NCBI GenBank assembly: GCA_033002965.1
Contig: JAURVB010012589.1
Coordinates: 48,715 to 112,714, forward strand
Length of the DNA stretch: 64,000 nt
From: Piper betle
Taxonomy: Eukaryota > Streptophyta > Magnoliopsida > Piperales > Piperaceae
Reading direction: 5' to 3'
Shown here: piece by piece, positions 47,570 through 60,420 of the stretch
How positions within the stretch are numbered: the stretch's first letter is position 1
Layout: each line of letters starts with the position of its first letter
Notes under the pieces: model-generated
The model's input: only the letters and a program-made list of their open reading frames with translations
Told to the model about the DNA's origin: nothing
Database searches by the model: none
Made by a program: the position numbers and the translations under genes

Positions 47570-48600
47570 CAAAATAATACTTTTATTGGGAAAGGTCATG
47601 TTTCGGATGACTTATTTAAATTAAATGTGTTTGATTATGATTCTATCAATTTCAGTAATACTAAGGTTCCTTATCATATTGAATCTCGTGATGTTGGGCA
47701 TGGTAGATTAGGACATGTTAATTTTAATTCAATTAAGAGACTGGATCATGATACTTCCTTAGCATCTCGATGTGAAATTTGTGTACAATCTAAGCTTCCA
47801 AGTAAATCATTCAAATAAGCACACCGAAGTTCATCTTTATAAGAGTTAATACATTCTGATGTTTACAAAATGGATGGTGTAATAATTCGTGGGGGTAATA
47901 GATACTTTATTACATTTATAAATGATTTTTCTCAATTATGCTATGTTTACTTGATGAAAAATAAGAGTGAAACATTTTTTTAAATTTGTTACTTATAAGG
48001 CTGAAGTTGAGAATCAAATTAATTGTAAAATTAAAAGGCTTAAGAGTAATAAGGGATGTGAATATTATTCAAGTGAATTTAGTACATTTTGTAAAAAAAT
48101 GAAATAATTCATAAGACCACAATCCCTTGCACTCCCCAATCTAATGGCATAGTTGAGAGGAAAAATAGACATCCATTGAAATGATCATTGCAATATTGAG
48201 ATCTTATGGTTTGCCTAAGAATTTATGGGGTGAAGCCCTACTTACAGTTTGTACTATTTTCAATTAAAATCCTTTTAAAAATAACTATAAAACACCATAT
48301 AAGTTATGGAAACGAAGGATTCCAAATCTAAACTTTGTAAAGGTATAAGGTTGTTTAACAAAAGTAAAAATTCCTAACATAAACATGGATATGTGAGGAT
48401 CTAGAACGTTTCATGGTGTGTTCGTTGGATATGTTTCTAATAATCATGCATATAGGTCTTTTGTTGTGAAATCTGACACAAATCTCTATGTTCGTAGCAC
48501 TATTAAAGAGTTTTGCAATAAAGTATTCTATGAGAGTGTATTCCCTTACAAGGAAGAAAGTGTAGTTACAAAATAAGTATCTACTCCTTTTGTAGAGGCT
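47570..48600 (+). pseudogene. Copia GAG-pre-integrase and integrase remnant
   Basis: Frames read HGRLGHVNFNSIKRL and CEICVQSKLPSKSF (GAG-pre-integrase), then HSDVYKMDG, FITFINDFSQ and TPQSNGIVERKN, which hold the D, D and E of the integrase catalytic triad. Downstream, LPKNLWGEALLT and FVGYVSNNHAYR are the usual copia linker. Frame changes and stops (for example after KSFK at 47818) show it is dead. Confidence 0.85.
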
Positions 48601-48649
48601 TCTAAAGACTAACAATAAAATTCCATTGAGAATGAGTAAGAGACAAAAA

Positions 48650-49300
48650 GTTGACAACTTTGGTGATGATTTCTACACTTTTGATGATCTGCTTACTTTT
48701 AACCAGACCAAGCTATAGCTTGTGTTGATTCCTTTATGTGAAGAGATGCTATTAAGATTGAGATGAATTTCATTCTTTCACAGGGCGCGTGGGTCCTTAT
48801 AGATTTTTTGTCAGGGTATAAACTTATTGGGTACAAATAGATATTCAAAAATAAATTAAATCTTGATAGTTTAATCGATAAATACAAGACAAGATTAGTT
48901 GCCAAAGGCTATAGTCAAAAGGAAGATTGGATATTTTGACACATATTCTGTGGTCACTAAAATTACTATTATTCGTGTGCTTTTAACAATAGCTATAGTG
49001 TATAACCTCCAGATCCACCAAATGGATGTTAAAACAATTTTCTTTAATGGAGAGATATACAACAACCATAGGATTTGTAGTAGAGTGACAAACGGAAAAA
49101 GTGTGCAAATTGGTGAGGTCATTGTGTGGTTTAGAACAAGACATGAGAAATTTGAGAGTACTATTAAACTATTTGAGTTTCAATCTTGTGATTCCGATGA
49201 ATACCTTTATTGGAAGAAAAAATGAACATTTATATATAATATTATATTTAGATGTAGATGATATCCTTATTTTTGGGAAAGACCCAATATCTCTGAAAGG
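48650..49300 (+). pseudogene. Copia reverse transcriptase remnant
   Basis: Frames read TRLVAKGYSQKED, then ITIIRVLLTIAIVYNLQIHQ and MDVKTIFFNGEIY, and finally LYLDVDDILIFGKD, the copia equivalent of the YVDDM active-site block. At least three frame breaks or stops separate these pieces, and no RNase H segment is evident before the 3' LTR. Confidence 0.85.
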
Positions 49301-49350
49301 GAATTACACCACGTTTGTGTCTATTTTAAGTTTTCAAAACAGGTGGAGAT

Positions 49351-49955
49351 TGTTAGAGTTTTGACTTTTAAAAACTAGTTATAATTTAGTTGTGTCTATT
49401 CTTTATTGAGTCGTTTATTATTCGGTTGATTTTTAACTTTTAGATTCCTTTTAACTATGTTTTGTAAAAAGTTTTTATTTGTGTTTTAGTGTCTTCTTCA
49501 ATGTCCCATCAATAAATAGGAGTATTGGGATGAACACAAAGAAAAAGAAGATAATAAAAACAAGAACAATAAGAAGAAGATGAGAGAATGATGAATTCCT
49601 TTCTCATCTTAATCTAGCATTAGTGTGATCTCTTCTTTGTTTTTCGTATTAGTTTTAATTCTAGAGTAATTTGTTTTTGGCTTATGAGACAAGGTAGTGC
49701 CTCCCTTGTTGCGACAAGGGTGTAAGGTGAAGAATTTGTTGAATCGCCAAAATAATTGTTTTTTTTGAAAAGAAAAACCTTGCTGTAGAGGGTGATAATA
49801 TTGTTTTGAAAAAACTTCTTTTCATCTCGAGATATTTTAGTACTAATTGATTTGATTTTTGTCTCTCCTTTTGATGTTTTGGATTGTCATCAAGTTTCTA
49901 CTTTGTTAAGGTGTGTAATTTCCAAACTTCTTATGTATTTATTATATTTACAACA
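49351..49955 (+). repeat. Copia 3' LTR
   Basis: It starts TGTTAGAGTTTTGAC right after a purine-rich AGGTGGAGAT tract and ends TATATTTACAACA, followed by the AATTT target duplication. Confidence 0.88.
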
Positions 49956-49960
49956 AATTT

Positions 49961-50587
49961 AAATTGCTGTAATAATCGTAAATCTCTAAGTACGCCGCCC
50001 AACATTGAGTTATCCCCGCTTCATATTCTATTTTAAGTGGTTTCACAGTCCTCGTTTATTTAACAAATTAACATGGAAGAGAAAAAAAGATTTAAACTAA
50101 TACAAATCCAAAGGAGCGATTTTGTTCAAGCCCACATCAGGCTGGCCCGGCTGAACTAGCCAACGATTCCGAACCGGTTATAATAATCGAACCGGGCTCT
50201 CGAACCTATCCTCGTAGGGTTTTAAAAAGATCGGGCGGCGCAGACGCCGTGGTTTCGAGATCTTCGTCTGTGTTCCACACAAGAGCAGCAGCGGCAAAGG
50301 TGGAACTTTTATCGTCTTCCTCACCCCCTCTCCCCGTCGATCTCCAAACCCTTGTCTCCCCGTTTCATTCAGACGCCATAGTCGTCCTCTTCCTTTTCCT
50401 TCCTTTCCTTTAATCCCTAATTTTGTTGTTTTGCTTTTGAAAACCCTTGTTCTTCGGTTTGCAAATTTGTTTTTATTTCTTGATTTTCTTGTGTCTTGTT
50501 TGTGGCTTCTAGACGTTGAGATTCATTTGTTGTGTTGTACTATGCGGTCGATTTGTGATGGGGAGGTTTTGCTTGGTTGCAGGGAAG
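49961..50587 (+). promoter_or_regulatory. Promoter and 5' UTR region of the SR factor gene
   Basis: The copia element sits only about 0.6 kb upstream of the SR start codon. Positions 50230-50420 are C/T-rich leader-like sequence. TTGCAG at 50577-50582, six bases before the ATG, looks like a 3' splice site, so the 5' UTR probably contains an intron, as is common in plant SR genes. The transcription start was not determined. Confidence 0.45.
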
Positions 50588-53500
50588 ATGAGCCGTGGCA
50601 GCCGCATAATCTACGTTGGCAACCTCCCTGGCGATATTCGTGAGAGGGAAGTTGAAGATCTGTTTTACAAGGTTGTTGTTGTTCTTTTTATAATTCTGCG
50701 ATATGCAAGTTATTAGGCATGATTCAGTTGTATTGGTTTTTCTTACTTTGTTTGTCAGTTGTATTGGGCATAATTCGCGAGAGCACACGTTCTATATTTC
50801 GTCTAAGCCTTGATATGGGCATAAGCTAGCTAAATGTGAGTGCATTCTAGTACCTTGGGACGTAGGGAGCTCATCAAAGGAGAGAGATTGATTTTAATCC
50901 TACCTAATCTTCTGATGTTTTTTTTTTAAAAAAAGAAATTACAATAGATTTAAGAAACCTTGTGAGAGGGATAAAGGTGGAGAGGTATAGAAGAAGATGA
51001 AGTAAGGAACCTTCTTAAGAGGGATACAGGTGGAGAGGTAAAGAAGTGTATGAAGTGCGGTAGAAAAGTGTGTGCGATGGATACTAGGGCAGAAAAACAC
51101 GGGTTCTGTAAGAGATTTGAGCTCATTTGTATACAGGGTGCAGATCCAGTGCTCGTGCAGAAGCTTGGGGAGTGGTTGAAGACAGAAGGAAGCAGAGAGG
51201 GAGTGACTGTTAAGGGTTTTGGTTGAAATCCAAAGCCTGATTTATTTTTATTTTTATTTTTGCTTCTGTTATGGAATATCATGTTATTATTGTACTCTTC
51301 ATCTTTAATAATTTCATTATTAGCTTAATAAAATCTTCCAATTTTTTTGTCGATGTGAATGTACTTGCCGATTTTAAATATGCATTTCTACTCAGTGTTC
51401 CGGAGTGCATTAACATTTATTGGTGACACTTAAATTAACATGTGCTATCTTTGATGACTACTTGTTTTTGTACCTTTTTTATGCTTTTGCTTACTGTGTC
51501 GTGTGTATATAATGTGGATATGAGTGGTTTTTACTATAAGAATCAAAGATTGTGTTATGAAATCATGTCTTTAGCTCAAAGAGTATGGCTTTCTCTATTA
51601 ACTTTTAATTAAAGATAACCTTGAGCAGTAATACATGATTCTTTTCCTGAAAATTTATTTGGCTTTCTAAAATATTCATGATTGCTGAGGAATGGAGATG
51701 TTAAATATTTTGAATGTAGTGCTATGGTTTAATGGAAAAAAAGTCCTATAAGAAATTGCCTCTGTTTACCTAGGATTAGTTTTGCACATGTGTAAACATT
51801 AACGAGGAACATTTGCAATTATTTGCTCCATGTCTTTCATGTTTCTGTTTACATTACCTGCATTTTTGTCTTTGCTATAGTATGGGCGAATCATTTACAT
51901 TGATTTGAAGATTCCACCAAGGCCTCCTGGTTATGCATTTGTAGAGGTAATGTTGGTTTGCATGCTAGTGTATACTTTCTCTTATTATTACCAAATGATG
52001 CACGCGCTGCTGTTGTTTTCAGTTTGAATCTCCCCGTGATGCTGATGATGCTATCAGAGGTCGTGATGGCTATAATTTTGATGGTCATAGACTGCGGGTA
52101 GGATTATATTACTGTCTGATAACTCAACTTTTGGTGTTAATTTTGTTTCCTTTACAAAATTTCAATTTTTCTTATGCGGAATATAGGTTGAACTCGCACA
52201 TGGTGGGCGTGGTCACTCTTCCTCATATGACCGCCGTAGTAGTTACAAGGGTGGTGGTGGTGGTGGTGGTGGTGGTGGTGGTGGTGGTGGTGGTAGCCGT
52301 GGAGTTTCTCGTCGCTCAGATTATCGCGGTATATTTGTGGTCTTTGTTTTTATACTTATTTCGCAATTTGAACCTTTGTGGGTATAATACCTGTTATTCA
52401 AACTATATTGCAGTTTTTGTCACTGGGTTGCCTTCTTCTGCGTCATGGCAAGATTTGAAAGTAAGCATGTTCATCATCAAAGGAGATATTTTTATATTTC
52501 TTATTTTGATGTACTACATTTACTTTTTTCAGGATCACATGCGTCAAGCTGGTGATGTCTGCTTTTCTGAGGTTTTTCGCGATGGCAGTGGTAAGAGTCA
52601 TGTCTCAGTCGCGTGTGATGCCCTTTACTCATGTGAAATGAAATTCAAGACACAAGCATTGGATCTGATGTGCTCCTTGCACAAGTTCTATGAAAAACGA
52701 GAAGTCTTTAGGAATATTGTTTTAATAAATGCAAACATTTGATATGCTAAATTGGGGCACCTAGGCTTATTTTGGTGTTGATATCTATTATTGTATGCTA
52801 TTTTGTTTCTATGTAGTCTCTGCAATAATATTGTATCATAAACTACCTCGGAAAGAACCTAACGCCTGTTGAAATTTGAAGGTACCACTGGAATTGTGGA
52901 TTACACAAACTATGACGATATGAAATATGCTGTAAGTTCATATTGATATTGGAGTTCTACAGCAGTGGAAAATTTTGCTCACTCTTCCTTTCCATCTCTG
53001 TTATTTGCAGATTAAAAAACTCGATGACTCTGAGTTTCGCAATGCATTTTCCCGGGCTTATGTGCGAGTGAAAGAATATGATGATAAGCGTAGCCGAAGT
53101 CGCAGCCTTTCAAGGAGTCGCAGCCGCAGTAGATCTCACTCAAAAGCAGGAGCGCAAGCCAAAGTCCAAAGAATGGTGGGAGCAGGAGCAAAAGGTTGGG
53201 ATCTATATAATATCTTTGAGATTAAGTGTTTTCTGTTATGAAGGTGGTACAACTAAATTAAATTTATGGAGGGTGCACTAATGAGTTTCATTTAATAAAG
53301 TGATGAATAGGATATCATTCCTACAAGGATAAATTATTTTACCAATTAAAATTTTTATCAACCAAATTATCTAAAAGAGAGATCAAATTTTGTGATTTGT
53401 ATTTAACTAATTAATCTTAAATAAAATAAAAAAAGAAAGAAAGTTCTTATCACATTTTAAGGATTTATCAAGATTTGAAAATTATGCGAAAAATTCGAAG

Positions 53501-56500
53501 TTACTTAAATCAATCATTGACAAGATATTTCTAATAGTGAAATTCAAGTATTACTTCCATGTGACAGTAGAATTCATTTGATTTAATTATCCATATTTCG
53601 GATCTAATTAACTATCTTAAAAATCATTAAATTCAAATATCCATGTTTCTGGTCTATTATTCAAAATTTCAATCTAAGATGCATTAAGATCTATAAATTC
53701 ATTATAATTAAACCCTCCTATTTATGTTAAGGTTTAAATGGACCAATAAGCACTGTAGTTCAAATTGTGGCCATTGTTTATGGGTCAGTGTTGAATTTAG
53801 AGCTTGCTTTATAGTTCCATTATAATCAAAAGCAAAATTAATTCATTATTCATTTAATTATTAAGCATAGCATCTTTTTTCAAAACTTCACTATGAGTCA
53901 ACAACTAATCAAACAAATAAAAGTGTTAACCTCCTTACATTAAAGCAATGGAGTTTTTTTTCTCTCATCGAATTCAGCTTTTCTTGCATTATGGTTCATT
54001 GTATCCCCACAATAGCCCTATGGGCCTGTTAAAACTGATCTAGTTTAAGTTTTCTATTATTATTATTATTATTATGTATAATAATTATGAGGACTTTAGA
54101 GTATAATTTGACTCAAATTAAGAACTTTAAAAAAATTGATAAATTCTATTTAAATATTTTAATTTTATTATTCAAATTATTTTTTTACTTGTTGGTACAG
54201 TCTCAGTTTAGGATTTCTACGTATTTTTAATTTTATAGGCCCATTATGTTTGCTTAATTTAGGATTTTTAAGAAAAGTTCTGCCCCTTCTGTTCCCTTTT
54301 TGAGTCTGGTGGTGGGCTTTATAATTTTTCTAGTGAACTTTAAACCCTGCTCTCATCCGTGTCCTGAACCAGGTCTCTTGCTTCTGAGTTTCACATATTT
54401 GAGCTTCCTCCAGTTTGACGTTTTACGATTCTTTTATAAAATAACTGGTCAGAGGTGATAGGCTTCATAAATGACGAATCAAGGGTTTTCCTTCTTTGGA
54501 ATCTGGGATTGATTTATCATTGATTTTTCTTCTTTTTCTTCGTATTCTTCTTACCTTTTCCGCTCTGGTCTCTTATAAATATTCAACATGAATAAAAATC
54601 AAATTAAGGGTTTAGAGTTTAAGGTTCAAATTAATACCTTAATATCAAAAATTAAAACTAATAAATTCTAAATAAAGACTAAAATCTCCTGAAGTGAAGA
54701 AAATCAATAAATTTATGATAAAACCTTTGTGAACCTCGAGGGACACAATTAAGCACTTAATACCGGGTAAAATATTAGTAAAATTCAGAATTATTTTTGG
54801 TCACACATTCCTGAACTGCGTCATTGGTTTAGCAAATATTTGAAAGTCAAAATCTCGAAGGCAATTTATGTTTAGTTTTCTTCATTCTTCAATGTCACGA
54901 CCTGGATCAAAGGCACTTTTTCTATTGATTTTGTTTTTTTTTCTAATGATCTTTTGTTTGTTCTACAAACATACAGTTACGAGAATGTTTGATATGCATT
55001 TGAGCATATATTACTCAAAATTCTTTTTTTTTCTGTCATACATTTTTTGACTTGTAATGTCATGATTTCTAGTAGTGGTATTGTCCATTTGACATTTTAG
55101 TGGTCTGTAATAGGGAAAGGTAATCATATTTTTTATGTAAAACAGTCAGCAAAGTTTATTTTGTCCCCTTAGTTCATATTCTTACGTTTGTCTTCCATGT
55201 GTTTGCTACTGATTTTTATTCTTTTTCTTTGTTTAATGATTTTTTAACAAATTTGTTTTAGTGAAAACTCTGCTTCCTTCAAAGCTAATGCTATAGGAAT
55301 GCATCTGTTTGTTCTTTAGCACTTTGTGAATGTATTGAATGATGGTTTTGGCCATATAATATTTCCAACGTAAATTTTGTAGATTGATTATTTGCTTGCA
55401 TGATATTACATCAAGAACATAGCAGTCAGTCTCAAATGATATTCTCTCATAAAACCAATTGTTCAAAGATCTATCTGATCACTAATTGATGTGGAAGTTT
55501 TCTATATATTTAAATGCCAAGTTGGTTTAGTTAATTCTGTATTCAAATTGAGCCAAGATTAATTATCCATATGTGTATCTTCAATCAAAAGATGATTCCT
55601 TTCCAAAACTAACGGACATTGTTATTTGTTTGACTACATGAACTATAATGTATAGAATTTCTCTCCGTGTTAGATAGCTGAAGAAGTGAAATCGTAATTT
55701 GAATAATGGGCGGAGTCTATGTCTACTTCCCAGTTTGAAAGTTTGTTCAGACATGAAAGCAAATCAAGTTACCCACTTTTCTAATTGAGTTTATGAATGT
55801 AGCTTGTTTGTTTTTTAGATGTGGGATTTTGCGGCAATGTGAGGATTGCTTGTTAGGATTTGGATGGGATTTGATGGCAATTTGTCTGATCCTCTTTTGA
55901 TGTTTAGAGGTATACTGTTTCATTTTCGAGCAGTTTTGGACCAAAAAGACCCTAGTATTTATTAACTTACATTATCGCTCTATAGTGTCTTCAAACTGCT
56001 GATTTGGTATGGAGAGGATGCAACACATTTCTAAAGCTGGATTTTGAAGACTAAGTGGGATTGGAATCACACAATATGCTAGGAACAAGGATCAATTTCT
56101 TGTCATATTCTTCTTCAATAGAAGTTGCCCTTTGGATTCATTTTGGTGGTATAATTACACAATTACACGCCTGTATCTTCTTCTTTCTTAAAATCAAGCT
56201 CTATTTGGACTGTCATCCTAATTGTAGCTCCTTGATCTGGTCCACACAGCACCCTCATAATGTTCTAAAAGGGCTATTTCAAGGTGGAGGGCTCGTCAAG
56301 TTGTGGAAAAGAAATCATTTTTATGGAATATACGCTGAACATCTTTTTTGCGTGTTTTCTCTTGCTATGAGTTTGTTACTGATATACTGCTTTGCATCTA
56401 AAAATGGTTCTAATATCAAGATCTGTAGAGGCTTATGGATCAAGTTGTTGACAGCAAACAAAACACTGGATTTTGATCTGATTCATTCGGATTTTTGCAG

Positions 56501-57115
56501 ATCTCGATCTAGATCCAAATCTCCGTCGCGTTCGGTGAGTATTTTCTCTATCCCATAACGTGCCTTGCTTTTTCCCCTGGTCATATGGTTCGACTCTGGA
56601 TTTTGCAGCCTGCTGCTCGGCGCAAGCAAAGCAAAAGCCCAAGAAGTGTCAGTCGCAGCAGGAGCTTATCTCGGTCTCGTTCACCCGCTGTGAGGCATCC
56701 CTCTTGATTAAGATTTTATCTGCACTCTACATTACTGGTTGCTATTCTGGTTTATTGGCAGGCCATTTTATGTTTTAAGGATTCATTTGTGTAATTCTCT
56801 TTTTTCTCACACCTGTGTGAACTTAAAATGATTTTATTCTCTTAATGACTGAGCTTTAGGTGATTTACTTGTTTGTTTTGTTCGATGTTTCAAGTGATGG
56901 AGATTGTGCTGTTGTCAAATGAATTTTTGCCTCTTTACATTGTCCGACTTTAACTACCCTTAATGATTGGTTTGTATAATTGTAGTTTTAAGAGTTAAAA
57001 ATACAATTACTTGTTTTCTATTTGTTCCATTTATTTTTCTCTCACAATCCTTCCTTTTTATTGGCAGGTGCGATCTGATCGTAGCGATTCGGTAGGCGCA
57101 GAGGCTGTTAACTAG
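50588..57115 (+). CDS. SR splicing factor, SR34/SRSF1 type, with a frameshift in the RS domain
   Basis: Eleven coding exons: 50588-50671, 51881-51946, 52023-52097, 52187-52328, 52414-52460, 52533-52590, 52882-52931, 53011-53194, 56501-56534, 56609-56689 and 57068-57115. RRM1 has RNP2 (IIYVGNL, residues 7-13) and RNP1 (GYAFVEF, about 45-51). A Gly linker of 15 GGT codons (around residues 97-111) leads to the atypical RRM2 with the invariant SWQDLKD (133-139). An RS domain follows from about residue 201 (KRSRSRS). This is the plant SRSF1 ortholog class, which binds exonic enhancers and recruits the spliceosome in the nucleus. Exon 8 is 184 nt where 185 is needed: after RSRSHSK the frame slips at AAAA (53142-53145). 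Exons 9-11 are open in the expected phase and end VGAEAVN. Allowing for one base, 289 residues result. Intron 8 is 3.3 kb long. Confidence 0.93.
52248..52292 (+). repeat. (GGT)15 coding microsatellite
   Basis: Fifteen consecutive GGT codons encode the Gly linker between the two RRMs of the SR factor. A length change by whole codons would keep the frame, so this is likely polymorphic. Confidence 0.85.
53195..56500 (+). other. Long intron 8 of the SR factor gene
   Basis: A 3.3-kb intron splits the RS-domain coding region. Its open frames (for example 56055-56558) are AT-rich and have no homology I recognise. A TTA repeat lies near 54055. No transposon ends were identified. Long introns in plant SR genes often carry alternative splice sites, but none can be proven here. 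Confidence 0.6.
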
Positions 57116-60100
57116 TTTATGATTGCCTGGGTTTGTCGGACAAGTCTGTAGTGTCATGAAAAATGAATGGAATTTTAATTTAGTCGCCTTATTACTTAAC
57201 TATTTTGTCCTGGTTTTGGTATGATTAGAAACCTGCTTCCAACCTTATTGATACAGTCAGGACGTTTGTGTTGTTTTGATACATATATATTTTTTCTTTG
57301 GGCACTATTCGCGCGGGTGCCTTTTTTCCCCCAATATTTCATCTGACCTGGGAATGAGGGTGAAAGCGGAGGTACTCTTGTCTAGTCGGCCGAGAGGAAT
57401 TGATAGGGAAACTCAATAAAGGGGTGCCCGGTTTATGCAGTGAAGATAAATGTGCAGCCAAAATTATAGAACTTCGTATTTTATACAACTTTTACTAATC
57501 TTACAAAGAATTAAAGTTTTGGTAATGAAATATGAACACGAGTGTGTGTCAATACTTTTCTACTGCAAGCTTTTGGTGGCAACAATGACTCAAAAGCTCT
57601 AGGAAAATGTGCTTGTGAAATAAGATGTACATGTATCAGTCATGTGATCATGTTTCATAAAACGCAGGAAATCAAAGTATCTTCGACATTTCTCGTGAGT
57701 AGATTTTGAAGTCAATTAATTATAAAAGAAAAGATTTTGATATTTTATTGATTTGTTTGGAATTTATACTAAATGATTTTTTTATTGATGACATACCCAA
57801 TCAAAAATTGAAAATGCTCAAAACCTCGATAGACCTAATGTAGCACCGGTAAAAATTTATGATACATATATAGAATACTTATGACATCAATGAGATTGAT
57901 ATTCAAATATTTCTTCTTAGAACGTATTGATTTGACCTTATTAATGGGATCACCACCCAATAGTATGTTACCGCCAAAGGTAGAACCACGTATTTTCTTC
58001 CAAAGAATCTCTTAATTATTATAACCCTGATTTTGCGGTTTAAGTTATTCCCATTTTGCTTGCCGCTATTACGGAAATTGCTTTTGTTTTCTTTTCCTTT
58101 GGCTATTAAAATGTTCCAATTCGCAAGTTGTCTCTTCCCTGTCCATGGATTCAATTGCAGTTGGAAACATGGGGATGGGTCTGGGTTCATAACTACTCAT
58201 CTTACTACAAGATGCTTACCTAGTCAATACTTAAATCCTGCTTTAACCAATTTTTTTAATTCACCTTAACATTATCCACTTGTCCTGTTGGGAGAAAATT
58301 ATTGTTTTGACAAAAAATGCCAAATGCGGTTTATTTATTAAGCATACAACTTGGAAGAGGATTTAATGTTCGCTTCTTTTCGTAATTTTATTTATAATAA
58401 GATTGACCATGCACGAGCTAAATATACGTTGTATTGCTAGTATCTGGGTCGTGGTAGCTTGATTGTTTTTCTTGAGCAACACAGGAATTCTATAGTTAGA
58501 ACTTAGAGTTGTGTTATTATAGGGTATAATCCAAATGCATGTAAGCGCAGTTTTTGGTAGTGATGATAAGCGGTTTAAAATTTGCATTAGGCATACTATT
58601 TTATCATGTGGGTGGATTAAATTGTTGAAGGAAATATAGTATAATGTAAAGTATTATTTTATTTAATTTGGATCGAGTTTTGAATCAAAATTTTTAATAG
58701 AACTTTGAGTATAGGTGAAAGCTGATTTAGTCCGGATGTGCGAAGTCGGAGTGGTTGGGCTTAGATTGGCCGCCTCTCCTCTCCACACGATCAACCCAAC
58801 GTTTTACTTCCCCTTCCCCACCTCTCCCCGGCCCACCCACCGGTGACTAATCAAATTATGCAGTTTCCACATGTCCTTAAAATTTTGCCGGTGAATTTTT
58901 CAAGGGTCCTTTAATTGACACGTAAGTAACGTAAATAAAAAGAAATTATAAAAAATAAAATAACACGAAATTAAAAAAAATACTTTATAAATTTAGATGA
59001 TAATAAAATAAAATAAAATAAAAATTTATCATGTGCCTCTTTTAAAACTTTCTCTAATTTATTTGTTTTCACAAAAAAGTATATTTTTATTAACTTTTAT
59101 ACGAATTTATTTTGACTGAAAATAAACAAAAAAATTTAATTAAATTTTACAACGTTCAAAACACAATAAAAATTTTTACCCCAAAATTTTATATTTTTTT
59201 AGTACAACCCCAAGATATCCAGTCAGACAGAGAATAAACACAGAGGATTCTTCTGGGAGACGCTACCCATCTTGGGAGACGAGCTATGCCCTTTGAGCCA
59301 CATAACAATCGTATAAAAGTAGCTGCGTATAAACTTTCATTCCTTCCCGTAAAGAGCCTTTTTTAGATCCACGTGTTCCCGTTCTGAATTTCTTGGAAGG
59401 GGAGAAACCTTTTTCTAGCAAATAAAAAACTATTTCATGATTTACTCTACTTAGAAATAAATATAACGTCGTTGGGAAAAAAACATCGATAATAAGTAGG
59501 ATTTTCCTCTCTTTTTTCATGTTAACTCTAAGGAGGAGTTTTTCTTGGAAAAAAAAACTTGATCGAAACATGTCATATTAAACTAAATACTTATAAACAG
59601 CAGTATTAAATTTGCTGTTCCCATCGCCTCTTCGACTCACTGTTGCCCTTCCCATGCTATTTGACTATTTGATCGTTGCGTTATATTTTAATCTTGGTTG
59701 GTGGCGTCGACTGTATAATTCGGGTCCCCACTCCCCCACTTGGGTTATCCTTTCCCACATTAGAAACTGGCAGCACAATCCCTTATCTTGTGGTTGTCAC
59801 CAGTCTATTTCCGATCCTCTTGTTGCTGTTTTTTTGTGTGGATGTGTCAAAGCCTCAAAAAACTAGAAAGAAATCTATTCCAAGTTGGGAGGATGAAGGA
59901 TTATTGATAGAGGAAAGGGTGGGGAATATTAAAGAGGTTGTATTTCGTCGTCGTCGTTTGTCTTTTAATTCTGATATTAGTAGGTTGATCGGGGTCTTTT
60001 ATTGACGTCGGAGACGTTGATCGGGGAATATCAAAGAGGTTGTCTTGCTTTCACTCAGAGACTTTGAGCTCAGCAAACAAGGCTATTAAACCCTTACATT

Positions 60101-60189
60101 GCTTTGATCATCTTCAATTCACCATTCGTAAAAATCACAGGAAGTTCTTTTGGAATTTGTTGGGGACAAGGAATATTTTGCGCAGGGAA
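57116..60189. other. 3' UTR of the SR factor and AT-rich spacer
   Basis: The SR 3' UTR probably ends near 57200-57300. No conserved gene is seen beyond it. A plus-strand frame at 59676-60005 begins hydrophobic and ends charged (KPQKTRKKSIPSWEDEG), but I do not recognise it. A block near 59926 (AATATTAAAGAGGTTGT) is partly repeated near 60027 (AATATCAAAGAGGTTGT). Confidence 0.45.
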
Positions 60190-60420
60190 TGATACGTTAT
60201 TGGCATTAAATTGCAAATGTCATTTGTTCATAATGACAAGGTGTTGCTGCAAGGAATCAAGAAAACTCCATTACAGATGGTAGGATCAAGCAAGATTGTG
60301 ATGGAATCTATCACAAGGAACCAAGGGGTGTCACTTCAATTAACATCTGTAATGCCAGAATTTTGCATTCATCATTATATTTTAGTATTCGGTTTCTTTC
60401 TTCTACATGCTTCTTCACTT
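60190..60420 (+). pseudogene. Ty3/gypsy polyprotein fragment
   Basis: The frame MSFVHNDKVLLQGIKKTPLQ resembles the segment between protease and reverse transcriptase in plant gypsy elements, where a short beta hairpin precedes the polymerase. No polymerase motif, LTR or primer site is seen nearby, so this is an isolated fragment, and the assignment is moderate. Confidence 0.45.

Larger units (their letters stand above)
40782..49955 (+). mobile_element. Decayed Ty1/copia LTR retrotransposon carrying nested insertions
   Basis: The 5' LTR (40782-41995, interrupted by a TRIM) and 3' LTR (49351-49955, 605 bp) are clearly homologous: both contain TTATAATTTAGTTGTGT, then TTCCTTTTAAC near the middle and TTTCCAAAC near the end. 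AATTT flanks the element on both sides (40777-40781 and 49956-49960). A polypurine-like AGGTGGAGAT precedes the 3' LTR. Inside are remains, in order, of a gag zinc knuckle, GAG-pre-integrase, integrase and reverse transcriptase, the copia order. The frames are broken by many stops and shifts, and gag and the primer-binding region are largely deleted. Divergence between the LTRs implies an old insertion. It was the first insertion in this nest. Confidence 0.9.

Noticed and set aside
52131..52742. 203-codon ORF with a long valine run
   Set aside because: It is the GGT-repeat exon of the SR gene read in the wrong frame and through introns.
59676..60005. 109-codon plus-strand ORF, hydrophobic then charged
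   Set aside because: It resembles a membrane protein superficially, but I recognise no family and the region adjoins retroelement debris.
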